Under the pieces are notes generated by a model that saw only the letters and a program-made list of their open reading frames with translations, made no database searches and was not told the DNA's origin. DNA of 64,000 bases, from NCBI GenBank assembly GCA_963777595.1, contig CAVZRE010000023.1, positions 1 through 64,000 of the forward strand, read 5' to 3'. The DNA comes from CAVVFX01 sp963777595 (lineage in GTDB: Bacteria > Acidobacteriota > Terriglobia > Bryobacterales > Bryobacteraceae). Below, one piece after another: positions 54,474-63,168 of the stretch. Every line of letters starts with the position of its first letter. The stretch's first letter is position 1. The position numbers and the translations under genes were made by a program.

Positions 54474-56279
54474 TTACTTTCCCCAACCTACGTCGAAAAG
54501 CACGATTCCCAATTGGCGCGAATCGCCGGGCGCGGAGAACGTTCGGTCCACTTGCAGTTCTATCAGGCTGGTGGCGTCACGGGCCTTTTGCGGCGGCGTC
54601 ACGATGCGGTGGATTCCGGACCCCGGCAGCGCCCCGGAATAGATGATCCTGCCATCCAGCAGGATCGACAGCTTGCGCGCGGGAGCGTAGTCAGGTTGGT
54701 AGAAGTTCACATGGAGAGGCTCTGCGTCCCGGGGGCTGACCAGCATTACCGTCGCGCTTCCGGACATCCAACGTTGTTTGCCCAGTTCGAGGTCGAACAG
54801 TCCAGACACGATCTGCGCGTCGGCCTCCGGGGCGTTCATCGGCAGATCTTCCAGCGTTGGTTTAGCTTCTTTGTAGAGATCGGCGTGGATGCGGTCAACC
54901 AGATCCGCGCCTAAGCCAAATGGCAAAAAACCCCGATTGATGTCCGAGAATCCGGCATGCGATTCAACCCCGAAGATGCGGAACGGCATCGACGGCCGCA
55001 CATCCACCGTGAGCAGCGGCACCACCAACTCACCGGGATGTGTCAGTCGAACTGGATGTACCAGCTCACTCCATACCACCACGTCGCCCGCGGGGATCTG
55101 TTGTCCGGGGACCGGTACGCGGGCGCCGACATCCTCCATGTAATGGCGTAAGCCGAATTCGGAATTGATCCAGATGCGGTGTCCGCCCGCTTTCTGGACG
55201 ACCTCCCGCGCAAAGTCGCGATAGGCATCCCAGTGCTGATAGTTGGCGATGGCGAGACACAGCGATAGCGCCATTTGCAACGCGAATCCGGCAATCACCC
55301 ACGATCTGCGTGCGAAGGACGCCCAGATCGCAACCGGAGCGGCAATTGGCAGCAGATACCGCGCCGAGCCGGAAATGAATGGCACGCAGACCGCCGCGAA
55401 ATAGATGATGGTCCATAGGGCGAGAAATGCAGTGTCGCGGTCGCGGCGTTTCCAAGCAGCCCAAACGCCCGCGGCGAACAATAGCGGAAACACGATGAAC
55501 CATAAGTGCATCAACAAGCCGGCCGCACTGAGCAGCTTCACATGCGTCGCGTCCCAGCCTTGTTCGTTCACATAGCGAGCGGTCATTGCGATGGGGAAAA
55601 CGCCGCTTGTGATGCGCTCAAAAAATTCCCAGCCAGCCAGGGCGAAACAAGGTGAGAATGCCGCGACCCATCCCGGGATCCAAGGTCGCGCATACAACCA
55701 GAGATAGACAAGCAGGATTGGCGCGGCGACTTGCGCCTGCATCACGGTCAAGGCCGCACAAGTCAGCGCGAGCACCGATAATCCCAGCCAAGCGAAACTG
55801 CGCCGGTCCGCGGCGGTGATGAAGGAGGCCACGCCGCAGAGGAAGAATGCCAGATGCGGGACGTCGGCCTCGAACGAACTGCCGTTTACGACGAAGGCAG
55901 GCACCGCGAGAAACAGCAGCGTAGCCCAAACCGGGCGCTTTGAAAAGCGGCGGGCGAGGGAGTACATCGAGAGTACCGCAAGCAGGGAGAATGCGATGTA
56001 GACGGCGTGAAAGGGAATCTCCTTCACTTCGCCGAAAATAGCAATCAACGCGGCGAGGACCCAAGCGTCCAAGGGCAGGTGGGAGCCGCCCTGGAGATCA
56101 ACATCCCGCTCGGCTTCGGTGTAGATGTAGTGAGTGTGATTGGGGTGCAGCGGGTCGATCTGGGCATGTTCGGCGGCTGCCAGAAAGGTCGATTCATCGC
56201 CCAGCACCGCCTGGTTCAGGAAGGGCAGGCGCAGGAGCAGCACGGCTGCTACAAGAATGAGAAGATCGCGGGTCGCCAA
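54474..56279 (-). CDS. GT39-like membrane protein with C-terminal beta domain
   Basis: This 601-aa protein has about 11 membrane segments, and the first loop has LGDESTFLAAAEHAQIDP with the GT39-type D-E pair. A soluble C-terminal region (about residues 400-600), including QIVSGLFDLELGKQRWMSG and LSILLDGRIIYSGALPG, has beta character. By analogy it transfers a lipid-linked sugar; the acceptor is unknown. The start is TTG 56279, 4 bases after the stop of the zinc-ribbon gene on the same strand; a later start is possible. This is the second GT39-like gene in 4 kb. Confidence 0.78.
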   Translation of the reverse strand: MATRDLLILVAAVLLLRLPFLNQAVLGDESTFLAAAEHAQIDPLHPNHTHYIYTEAERDVDLQGGSHLPLDAWVLAALIAIFGEVKEIPFHAVYIAFSLLAVLSMYSLARRFSKRPVWATLLFLAVPAFVVNGSSFEADVPHLAFFLCGVASFITAADRRSFAWLGLSVLALTCAALTVMQAQVAAPILLVYLWLYARPWIPGWVAAFSPCFALAGWEFFERITSGVFPIAMTARYVNEQGWDATHVKLLSAAGLLMHLWFIVFPLLFAAGVWAAWKRRDRDTAFLALWTIIYFAAVCVPFISGSARYLLPIAAPVAIWASFARRSWVIAGFALQMALSLCLAIANYQHWDAYRDFAREVVQKAGGHRIWINSEFGLRHYMEDVGARVPVPGQQIPAGDVVVWSELVHPVRLTHPGELVVPLLTVDVRPSMPFRIFGVESHAGFSDINRGFLPFGLGADLVDRIHADLYKEAKPTLEDLPMNAPEADAQIVSGLFDLELGKQRWMSGSATVMLVSPRDAEPLHVNFYQPDYAPARKLSILLDGRIIYSGALPGSGIHRIVTPPQKARDATSLIELQVDRTFSAPGDSRQLGIVLFDVGWGK

Positions 56280-56283
56280 CAGA

Positions 56284-56562
56284 TTATTCTGTCAAATATG
56301 CGGTAGTCTTGATGCCGGAGATATCGAAGCGCTTGCGGCATCGCATATTCTTGCAAGCGGCTTTATCGTCGAGCAGCACCATGTAGCTCTGAAACTTGGC
56401 GAATTTGGCGCGGTCGCGCTCATCGCCGCCGCCGGGAAGGCGGTCTTTCTTTTTGCGCACCAGCCAGCGGATGTCGTAAGTATCGGACGTCCGGCAGAAC
56501 GGGCAATTTAGCTGCGCCTGCTTGGTGGTCTGGGACTCGGTATAGTAAGCCTTCTCGTCCAT
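56284..56562 (-). CDS. Small zinc-ribbon-like protein
   Basis: This 92-aa protein has two cysteine pairs suited to bind one metal ion: NCPFCRTSD near residue 20 and ACKNMRCRKR near 70. The middle is basic and helical (RKKKDRLPGGGDERDRAKFA). No family is recognised. It sits 4 bases upstream of the GT39-like gene and probably belongs to its transcript. Confidence 0.65.
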   Translation of the reverse strand: MDEKAYYTESQTTKQAQLNCPFCRTSDTYDIRWLVRKKKDRLPGGGDERDRAKFAKFQSYMVLLDDKAACKNMRCRKRFDISGIKTTAYLTE

Positions 56563-56580
56563 AGTTATTCCGGTAGAAAT

Positions 56581-57066
56581 TTACTCCAACTGGAGGGTCA
56601 CATCTTTCCAGCGGAGTTCACTGCAGGGCTGCGGCACCGGGTCCTCTTGAGTGACTACAAAGGCTTCGCGATCGTACGGATCGATTATCCAGATCATGGG
56701 AACGCCGAACGCCAGATAATCGGCGATCACTTTCGATAGCCGGTTGAAGCGATCGTCCGGAGAGAGGATCTCGATGCATAAAGCAGGCGGTTCCCGCGGA
56801 ACCTCCGAATCGTCGGCCTTGGGAGTCAGGCAAACATCCGGAATTCTAACCCTCGTTGGGGATACCTGCAGCCGTTGCTCAGGTAAAGGTTCCAAACCGT
56901 ATCGGGCGGCTAGCGGGGACAGTATCTCCACGAGCCGCCCCTGCATTCTACTGTGCTTTTTCTTTCCTACGTTCCGGTCTTCCAGCACGCCATCGACGTA
57001 ATCGCAATCCGGCTCGTACTCCGTGCGGAGGTATTCTTCGAGCGAAACTCCGGACGCGATGGCCAT
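56581..57066 (-). CDS. Uma2 family (DUF820) protein, second copy
   Basis: This 161-aa frame begins with ATG 57066 (MAIASGVSLEEYL), the usual Uma2 opening. The PD-(D/E)XK-like pattern is seen in CDYVDGVLEDR near residue 24, RIPDVCLTP near 72, PPALCIEILSPDDRFNRL near 88 and GVPMIWIIDPYDREAFVV near 115. In the given sequence it is read in frame with citrate synthase, but one missing base in the GGG run at 57086-57088 explains that: with it restored, citrate synthase ends at a TAG 4 bases before this ATG. So it is a separate gene, likely in the gltA transcript. Confidence 0.82.
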   Translation of the reverse strand: MAIASGVSLEEYLRTEYEPDCDYVDGVLEDRNVGKKKHSRMQGRLVEILSPLAARYGLEPLPEQRLQVSPTRVRIPDVCLTPKADDSEVPREPPALCIEILSPDDRFNRLSKVIADYLAFGVPMIWIIDPYDREAFVVTQEDPVPQPCSELRWKDVTLQLE

Positions 57067-57070
57067 CGTC

Positions 57071-58201
57071 CTAGCGGCTTTCGATGGGACCCAGGTCTGT
57101 CCGTCAGGCTTCCCGAGGTACTCCGCGCGCGGCCGGATCAGGCGATTGTTAGTATACTGCTCCAGGATATGCGCGGTCCAGCCGGCCATCCGGCTCACGG
57201 CGAAAATCGGCGTAAACAGGTCGATCGGAATGCCCAGCGAATAGTATGTCGAGGCCGAATAGAAGTCGACATTGGGATTGAGCTTCTTCTCCGCCCGCAC
57301 CGTCTCTTCGACGCGCTTGGACATCAGATAGAGCGCTTCCTGCCCGGTTCGCTTGCCCAATTCTTCGGACATCACGCGGAGATGCGTGGCGCGAGGATCC
57401 TCTGTTCGGTAGACCCGATGCCCGAAGCCCGGGATCTTGCTCTTGCGCGCCATCATGTCTTGCGCCTTCGCAACGGCCTTCTCCGGCGTGCCCACCGCCA
57501 GCAGCATCTTGATCACGTCTTCATTCGCGCCGCCATGCAGCGGTCCCTTCAATGCGCCGATTGCCGAGGTCACCGCGGAATAGATATCGGACAGCGTGGC
57601 CGCCGTCACCCGCGCCGCAAAGGTCGAAGCATTCAATTCATGATCCGCATGGAGGATCAGCGCGACTCCGAAAGCGCGCTCCATCACATCGTCAGGCCGT
57701 TTGCCCGTCAACGTATACAGGAAATTCGCACCTAGCCGAAGGCTGGGATCCCCCTCGATCACCGGCAAACCTTTACGCAGACGGTCAAAGCGTGGTGACG
57801 ATCGTCGCGGTTTGAGACATGAGCTTGACGGCCTTGAGTTCGTTGGCATCGGGCGTCATATCTCGCGCAATGGGATCATAGAGACTCAACATGGACACGG
57901 CGGTCCGCAGGACGTCCATGGGAGGCGCAGTCCCATTGGCGCCCAGGAAATCGACCACAGGCTGGGGGATTGCCCGATGGGCGGTCAGGTCGGCCTTGAG
58001 CTTGTCCAGCTCCCCCTGCTTCGGCAGGGTGCCATTCCAGAGAAGGTAGATCACCTCCTCGAACTTGGCGTGTTCGGCCAGGGTATGGATGTTAAATCCG
58101 CGGTAGCTTAAAATGCCCGCGATCCCATCTATGTAACAAATCTCGGACTCGCCTGCTACTACGCCTTCCAGCCCGGCGCCCGTCGTTGTCGAAGTGCTCA
58201 T
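57071..58201 (-). pseudogene. gltA: Citrate synthase with two frameshifts
   Basis: Corrected for two indels, this is a 376-aa citrate synthase, normal for the short bacterial type. It condenses acetyl-CoA and oxaloacetate. The N-terminal part (ATG 58201) has GIAGILSYRGFNIHTLAEHA. The C-terminal part has all catalytic residues: His in GPLHGGANEDV, His in PGFGHRVYRTEDPRA, and Asp in NPNVDFYSASTYYSLG. One extra base near 57790-57792 shifts the frame after ATIVTT (continuation FDRLRKGLPVIEGDPS). One missing base in GGG at 57086-57088 hides the stop, which would read WVPIESR-stop at 57071-57073. Methylcitrate synthase cannot be excluded. Confidence 0.85.
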
Positions 58202-58249
58202 GCGATTTCCCTCGTATCGTGATGCGGCTCTAATCGGAACTATTATCGA

Positions 58250-58746
58250 TCAATTCAAAAACGGCTTGCGCAATTTACCCAGTGTCAGATGGGCCGCCAT
58301 GCCCCAAAAACTTTTGCTCGGACATACTGTCGTAGGCGCGAACGAAATGGTGTCGCTGGATTTTTCCACCCACAGTGTGTCCTGGCGGTCACGGCTGGCC
58401 CGTACCTTCAACATTACCCCGGAGCCGCACGATTCGCTGTCCTCGACTCGCAATACCTTCGGATCGACCGAGCTTTTCGGTCCCCAGTCTTCCAGAAACC
58501 GATCGTAGGGATAGCCACTGCACGCGCGTGGATCAGTGCATCCCCATGCCTTGTAGGCAGATGGTAATCCTGCTGACGCACCAGAGCGAGGAAGTTCTTC
58601 ACGATCTTCTCTTGTGAATGATTCTTGAAGAGGTACCAGGGCAACAGAGTCAAAACAATCGCGGCGAGCACTACACCGATGGTGCGCTTGACGATTTTCG
58701 CGCGTCTTTCGTCTCCCGCGCCGTATTGGTCCAGGTAGCCTGCCAT
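58250..58746 (-). pseudogene. Small membrane-anchored protein with one frameshift
   Basis: Two frames combine into about 165 aa. The first frame has a membrane helix (TIGVVLAAIVLTLLPWYLF) after 20 residues, then IVKNFLALVRQQDY. The second continues as AYKAWGCTDPRACSGYPYDR and FLEDWGPKSSVDPKVLRVED, then LGKLRKPFLN at the end. One base is missing near 58559-58563. The family is not recognised, but paired frames give sound protein, so the break may be an error. It lies 10 bases after ompH on the same strand. Confidence 0.6.
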
Positions 58747-58756
58747 AGGCTCTCAG

Positions 58757-59281
58757 CTATTTGCCCGGGTATGCCGCGTTGTAAGCTGCAATCGCGTCGG
58801 TCGTGATCTCCAGCGCGGGCTTAAAAAAAACGGTGGTGGAAACGTCCACAACAATATCGTACCCTTTATCGGCAGCCATCTTTGCAACCACTTCCTGCAT
58901 CTGCTTGCTGCTCTTGCCCAGGATCTCGTTCCTTTCCGCGTCCACTTCCTTCTGCAGATCCTCGCTCTTGCGGGTCAATGCAGTCTGTTTACGCGTACCT
59001 TCGGCGGTAAGATCAGCTTCGCCCTGCGGCGTCAGCTTGCCCTGACCAGCCTGAAGGGTTTGCTGGATCCTCTCGATATCCTGCTGCAGCTTTTCGAGCT
59101 CCTGTTGGCGCGGCTTGAATTTGGCCTCCAGTGCGACCGAGGCTTTCTTGATTTCGTTTGACTCGAGAACCGCGCGCTGCAGATTAATGACGGCTACCTT
59201 GGCCTGCGCAAATGCCAGGCTGCTGAGGGAAGAGAGGCCGAGGCACAGCAAACCGGTCCTCACGACCACAGATTGAAACAT
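58757..59281 (-). CDS. skp: OmpH/Skp-like periplasmic chaperone
   Basis: This 174-aa protein has a signal peptide (TGLLCLGLSSLSSLAFAQ) and the Skp fold: AKVAVINLQRAVLESNEIKK, a long coiled-coil of Lys/Glu/Gln (EKLQQDIERIQQTLQAGQGK and beyond), and a C-terminal strand DIVVDVSTTVFFKPA. Skp trimers carry unfolded outer-membrane proteins through the periplasm to the Bam complex. In many genomes it sits beside bamA and lpxD; here lpxD lies 4 kb away. ATG 59281. Confidence 0.9.
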   Translation of the reverse strand: MFQSVVVRTGLLCLGLSSLSSLAFAQAKVAVINLQRAVLESNEIKKASVALEAKFKPRQQELEKLQQDIERIQQTLQAGQGKLTPQGEADLTAEGTRKQTALTRKSEDLQKEVDAERNEILGKSSKQMQEVVAKMAADKGYDIVVDVSTTVFFKPALEITTDAIAAYNAAYPGK

Positions 59282-59537
59282 GCTGAAAAAGCTCCTTTAA
59301 TGGGTGAACGTTCAGATTAACACACGAAGTTACAGTCGACGCCTTGAGACCACGGATGTTTCAATTCATACAGCAAACCAGATGCCAACCGGTGGCGGCT
59401 CTCAGAAGCGCCCAGTTAGCGCCGTTGAAAATAGCCAGCCGGCAATAAACATCCTACAGACCACGAACTACAATTACCTGAAGTACAAAGAGCAGGACCG
59501 TCAGGTCCGCAGAACCCGTTAAACTGACAATACCCAT

Positions 59538-62054
59538 ATGCGCCGATTCAAGTTCAGGACGCTCCTCGCCGGGTCGCTCGTCCTTGCGGCCGCGGCACTC
59601 GCCGCGCGGCAAACCGCGATCTTCTCGATCCTAAAGAGCAACGTTGCTCCCGGAAAACAAACCGGTGGATTTTATCTGCTGCCGACCAGTCAATTGCTCC
59701 GTCCGTGGGGCGAACAGAGCCTCATCCCCGGTCGCCCCGTCGATATGACGTTCGACTCGATGAAGCGCATTTTAGCGGTCCTTAACACCCGCGCGATCTG
59801 GCTGCTGGACGGAAGCACCGGCGCCGTGCTGAAGCAGATTTCAGCCAGGTCCACATCCTATGCCGGAATCGCATTTCGCCCTGGCGATCGCGAACTGTGG
59901 GCCAGCGAAGCGACTCGCAACGGACCGGACAGCATTCTTGTTGCTGAACTTTCGGAGATCGGCATGCCGGCAAAGACCAGTCACATCGAACTAAAAGGGC
60001 ATCCCCTTCCAGTCGGCATCGCCTTCTCGCCGGACGGGAAGGTCGCGTATGTCGCTTTCAGCCGCTCAAATACCGTGGCTATGATCGACACGACAACTCA
60101 CGAGGTTATACGGCAGATCGACGTCGGCATCGCACCTTTCGCCGTGGTCGGCCAAACGGGCAAGGTTTTCGTCAGTAATCGCGGCGGCCGGCGCACGGCA
60201 GCCGGCGACACCACCGCTCCATCCAGCGGATCGCAGGTTTTGACCGATCCGGTCACGGGATCGTCTGCATCTGGAACTCTCAGCGTAATAGACACTCGAA
60301 CGTTTGAAGTGAAAAGCGTTGCGGTCGGCTTGTCGCCTTCCCACCTGCTCCTCAGCCCGGACGAGAAACTGCTGGTGGTCTCCAACGGCCATTCCGACTC
60401 GGTCTCCATCATCGACACCGGCAACCTGGCCCGTGCCGACGTGAAGATCCCCACCTATCCTGAAGCATCGATCGGCAGCCAACCCATCAGTTCTGCTTTT
60501 TCGGCGGATGGCCTTACCTTGTACGTTGCCTGCGGGGGCAACAATGCCGTGGCTGTAGTGAACCGGTCGGGGAAAGGGTGGAGGGTCAGCGGGGCGATTC
60601 CGACCGGCTGGTTTCCTTCGGCTCTTGCCATCGCGCGCGACGGCAGCCTCAGAGTCCTTAATATCAAAGGCGTCGGCAACACCGCGGACAAGAAAGGAAC
60701 CTTCAACTCGAAACAGTATGAAGGCTCACTGCTGGCGATTCCGGCTCCAGCCGCGCCTCAGGTCGCCGCCGGAACACGTGAGGTCCGCGCCGCCAACAGT
60801 CCTGTCTATGAACCCGCCGGCGGAGTCGCGAACCTGTGGTCGCTGGGTATCCAGCACGTCTTCTTCATCATCAAGGAGAACCGCACCTACGACCAGATCC
60901 TGGGCGACCTGACAAAAGCTAACGGCGATCCGAAGCTTTGCATGTATGGCCGTGACATCACGCCCAATCATCACGCGCTGGCTGAACAATACGTGACCCT
61001 CGACAATTTCTATACTGGAGGCGCGATCAGCTTCGATGGACACCAGTGGCTGATGCAAGCCTTTGTGAGCGACTATGTAGAGCGCGCTTTTGCTGCGTCG
61101 CCTCGCGGCTACGCGTGGAACATGAGTGATGCGCTGGTCGTGCCCCCGACTGGCTTCTTCTGGCAGAACTCGCCCAAGCCGCTCGACGTGCGGATCTATG
61201 GCGAATTCCAGCTTCCGGCCCTTTGGAATCCCGATAAACAGACCGCCCAGGATATGGATGAGAGCGAATTAATGACCTGGTCTGAATACTGGCGGCTTTA
61301 CCAAGAAGGCAAGTGGCAGACTGCCGTGGGCTCCCGGAGCGGCGTTCCGGCCCTCGCCAAATACTGCAGCCAGAGCTATCCCAGTAACTCCACCACCATT
61401 CCCGATGCGATCCGCGCCGAGGAGTATCTCCGCGAGTTAGCGTTGCGCGAAAAATCCGGCCAGATGCCGAACCTGAGCATCCTGACCCTCTCGAACGACC
61501 ACACCAATGGCACCAATCCCAAGTCTCCGACTCCCCGGGCGATGGTGGCGGCGAACGATCTCGCAGTGGGGCGAATTGTGGAGGGTATCTCGAAAAGCCG
61601 CTTCTGGCCCAAATCGCTCATCCTGATAGTGGAAGACGATGCGCAGGACGGGGTGGATCACGTGGACGGTCATCGGACCGTCGCGCTGGCCATAGGGCCG
61701 TTCATCCGCCGAGGTGTTGTGGATTCAAATAACTACAACCATCTGAGCCTGGTCCGCACCATTCAGGATATTTTTCGCATTCCCCCGCAGACCCGCTTTG
61801 CTAAAGCGGCGCGCCCGATGACGAGTCTCTTCACCGCGACAGCGGATACCACACCCTACCAGCACGTCATACCCAAAGTGCACATGGACGAAATGAATCC
61901 ACCGTTGAGATCGTTGAGCGGTCGCCAGCTTTGGGCGGCGCGCCAGTCGTCGGCCATCGATTGGAACGAGCCCGATGAAGCACCACAGGATGTCCTCAAT
62001 CGAATTCTGTGGTGGGACAACAAAGGGTACGACACGCCTTACCCGAGGAGGTAG
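59538..62054 (+). CDS. YncE-like beta-propeller with phosphoesterase (alkaline phosphatase fold) domain
   Basis: This 838-aa protein starts with a signal peptide (TLLAGSLVLAAAALAAR). Residues 40-420 form a seven-bladed YncE-like propeller with blades such as GIAFSPDGKVAYVAFSRSNT and LLLSPDEKLLVVSNGHSDSV. Residues 440-780 form a phosphoesterase domain of the alkaline phosphatase superfamily (PF04185-like), seen in HVFFIIKENRTYDQILGD near 450, VTLDNFYTGGAISFDGHQW near 495, and LILIVEDDAQDGVDHVDGHR near 700 with metal-binding acids. The combination is common in acidobacteria; a secreted phosphodiesterase or phospholipase C-like role is an inference. Confidence 0.87.
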   Translation: MRRFKFRTLLAGSLVLAAAALAARQTAIFSILKSNVAPGKQTGGFYLLPTSQLLRPWGEQSLIPGRPVDMTFDSMKRILAVLNTRAIWLLDGSTGAVLKQISARSTSYAGIAFRPGDRELWASEATRNGPDSILVAELSEIGMPAKTSHIELKGHPLPVGIAFSPDGKVAYVAFSRSNTVAMIDTTTHEVIRQIDVGIAPFAVVGQTGKVFVSNRGGRRTAAGDTTAPSSGSQVLTDPVTGSSASGTLSVIDTRTFEVKSVAVGLSPSHLLLSPDEKLLVVSNGHSDSVSIIDTGNLARADVKIPTYPEASIGSQPISSAFSADGLTLYVACGGNNAVAVVNRSGKGWRVSGAIPTGWFPSALAIARDGSLRVLNIKGVGNTADKKGTFNSKQYEGSLLAIPAPAAPQVAAGTREVRAANSPVYEPAGGVANLWSLGIQHVFFIIKENRTYDQILGDLTKANGDPKLCMYGRDITPNHHALAEQYVTLDNFYTGGAISFDGHQWLMQAFVSDYVERAFAASPRGYAWNMSDALVVPPTGFFWQNSPKPLDVRIYGEFQLPALWNPDKQTAQDMDESELMTWSEYWRLYQEGKWQTAVGSRSGVPALAKYCSQSYPSNSTTIPDAIRAEEYLRELALREKSGQMPNLSILTLSNDHTNGTNPKSPTPRAMVAANDLAVGRIVEGISKSRFWPKSLILIVEDDAQDGVDHVDGHRTVALAIGPFIRRGVVDSNNYNHLSLVRTIQDIFRIPPQTRFAKAARPMTSLFTATADTTPYQHVIPKVHMDEMNPPLRSLSGRQLWAARQSSAIDWNEPDEAPQDVLNRILWWDNKGYDTPYPRR

Positions 62055-62443
62055 GTCACAGTTCGGAATTCGTCAGTGTCCGCCCCGACGACCGAAGCCG
62101 TAGCCCGCGCTCCGTTGTAGTCACCGCTGTGACCGCCGTTGCCCCCACTGTTATGGTGGGTGGTAGTTCCGCTGGTGCCGCTGTTGGTACCGCTTGTTCC
62201 GGTGCTACCGGCTGTCCCGCTCGTCCCTGTCGGTGCGCTCGTGCTTCCTCCTAGCGCAGTCGCACCAGATGAAGCCTGACCCAAAAGGGTAAGGTTTGCG
62301 CTGGTCCAGATAGTCGTAATGGAACTGCTGGATTGACTCATCACCGCCGCGGAACCAAGTGTCAGGAAACCGGCTAATATTGCCCACTCGACAAGATTCT
62401 GCGCTTTTTCCTCGCGGCAGAATCGATTTATCACTGATCTCAT
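62039..62443 (-). CDS. Flp-type pilin with low-complexity tail
   Basis: This 134-aa protein is a Flp/Tad-type prepilin. A short leader (INRFCREEKA) precedes QNLVEWAILAGFLTLGSAAV, where Glu at +5 after the cleavage site is typical. At the cleavage position it has Ala instead of the usual Gly. The second half (residues 60-110) is a repetitive Gly/Ser/Thr sequence such as TGTSGTAGSTGTSGTNSGTS. No Flp assembly genes (ATPase, secretin, prepilin peptidase) lie in the window. The gene overlaps the phosphoesterase gene's end by 16 bases on the opposite strand. Confidence 0.82.
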   Translation of the reverse strand: MRSVINRFCREEKAQNLVEWAILAGFLTLGSAAVMSQSSSSITTIWTSANLTLLGQASSGATALGGSTSAPTGTSGTAGSTGTSGTNSGTSGTTTHHNSGGNGGHSGDYNGARATASVVGADTDEFRTVTYLLG

Positions 62444-62757
62444 ATGTGGCCTCGCTACCTGTTCGACACGTTCTGGCTTTGCGCCATGTCCGGTTTCGCC
62501 ACGACAGATGCGAGTACCGTGGTACTTCTCATAACTTTAGTTTGAGAATACAACCGTCGAATGCGTGCAGCAATACTTCAATAAGTTAGTTCGGCCTGAG
62601 CCGGTGGAGGAGGATGTATTTTGGATCACCGTCGACCTCGGCCCGGCAGCTCCCGCGATGACTTCGGGAATCCATGGAGTTGTTGCTCGAATATATCGAC
62701 TACCGCGGCATCCGGCGCGCGGCGCGGGTAGTCGCCTACTTCAGGCTGACTGGAATC
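62444..62757. other. Pilin promoter region with a palindrome
   Basis: This 314-base stretch lies between two pilin genes on the same strand and should hold the promoter of the first. It contains AGTACC-GT-GGTACT (62513-62526), a perfect interrupted palindrome about 70 bases upstream of the pilin ATG, which could be a regulator site. No other structure was recognised. Confidence 0.4.
62513..62526. promoter_or_regulatory. Interrupted palindrome upstream of the first pilin gene
   Basis: AGTACC, 2 bases, GGTACT: a perfect dyad of two 6-base halves about 70 bases before the start of the pilin gene. No known regulator box is claimed. Confidence 0.4.
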
Positions 62758-62999
62758 TCAGTGGTCATGATTCCCACTGGTCGTCACCGGTCCGCTGGCC
62801 CCGCCGGTTGGGGACGTGCCCCGGACGCAACTTGACCCTCGAGTGTATTATTTGCGCTCGTCCAGACTGTGGTTAATGAACTGCCGGATTGGCTCATGAT
62901 GGCGGCGGACCCGAGGGTCAAGAAGGCGACCAGGATCGCCCACTCGACAAGATTCTGCCCCTGTTCCTCACGAAAAATTAGACTGATCACAGCTTTCAT
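62758..62999 (-). CDS. Flp-type pilin, second copy with one frameshift
   Basis: From ATG 62999 the frame gives ISLIFREEQGQNLVEWAILV then FLTLGSAAIMSQSGSSLTT, closely similar to the first pilin at 62039-62443. The cleavage site is Gly followed by QNLVE, the classical Flp form. The frame as given stops at 62784; restoring one C in the CCCC run near 62819-62822 continues as GTSPTGGASGPVTTSGNHDH to a stop at 62758-62760, giving 80 aa with a Gly/Ser/Thr tail like the first pilin. So a tandem pilin pair with one suspected error. Confidence 0.7.
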
Positions 63000-63168
63000 A
63001 ACGACAGGCTCGGCATTAGACCAACTTCCAGGAGCTTTGTTAGAGAATATATCTGCCTCATCCCAGTGACAATACTCCGGAAGGTTAGCCTGACCGTGTT
63101 CGTTGCCGCGTGGATCGAATCCAGGGCACAGGTGAATATGCGAGCGGTCAGCCTGCGATACTGAACTC

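Noticed and set aside
56581..57849. A true citrate synthase-Uma2 fusion protein
   Set aside because: One base restores a stop codon and a separate start codon 4 bases later, so the fusion is better explained by an indel.
59304..59522. 72-aa frame between ompH and the phosphoesterase gene
   Set aside because: It has low-quality composition (many Thr, Asn and Gln without a pattern), no ribosome-binding site, and lies in a promoter region of divergent genes.
62565..62876. 103-aa plus-strand frame opposite the second pilin
   Set aside because: It lies antisense to the corrected pilin reading and has no family-like content.
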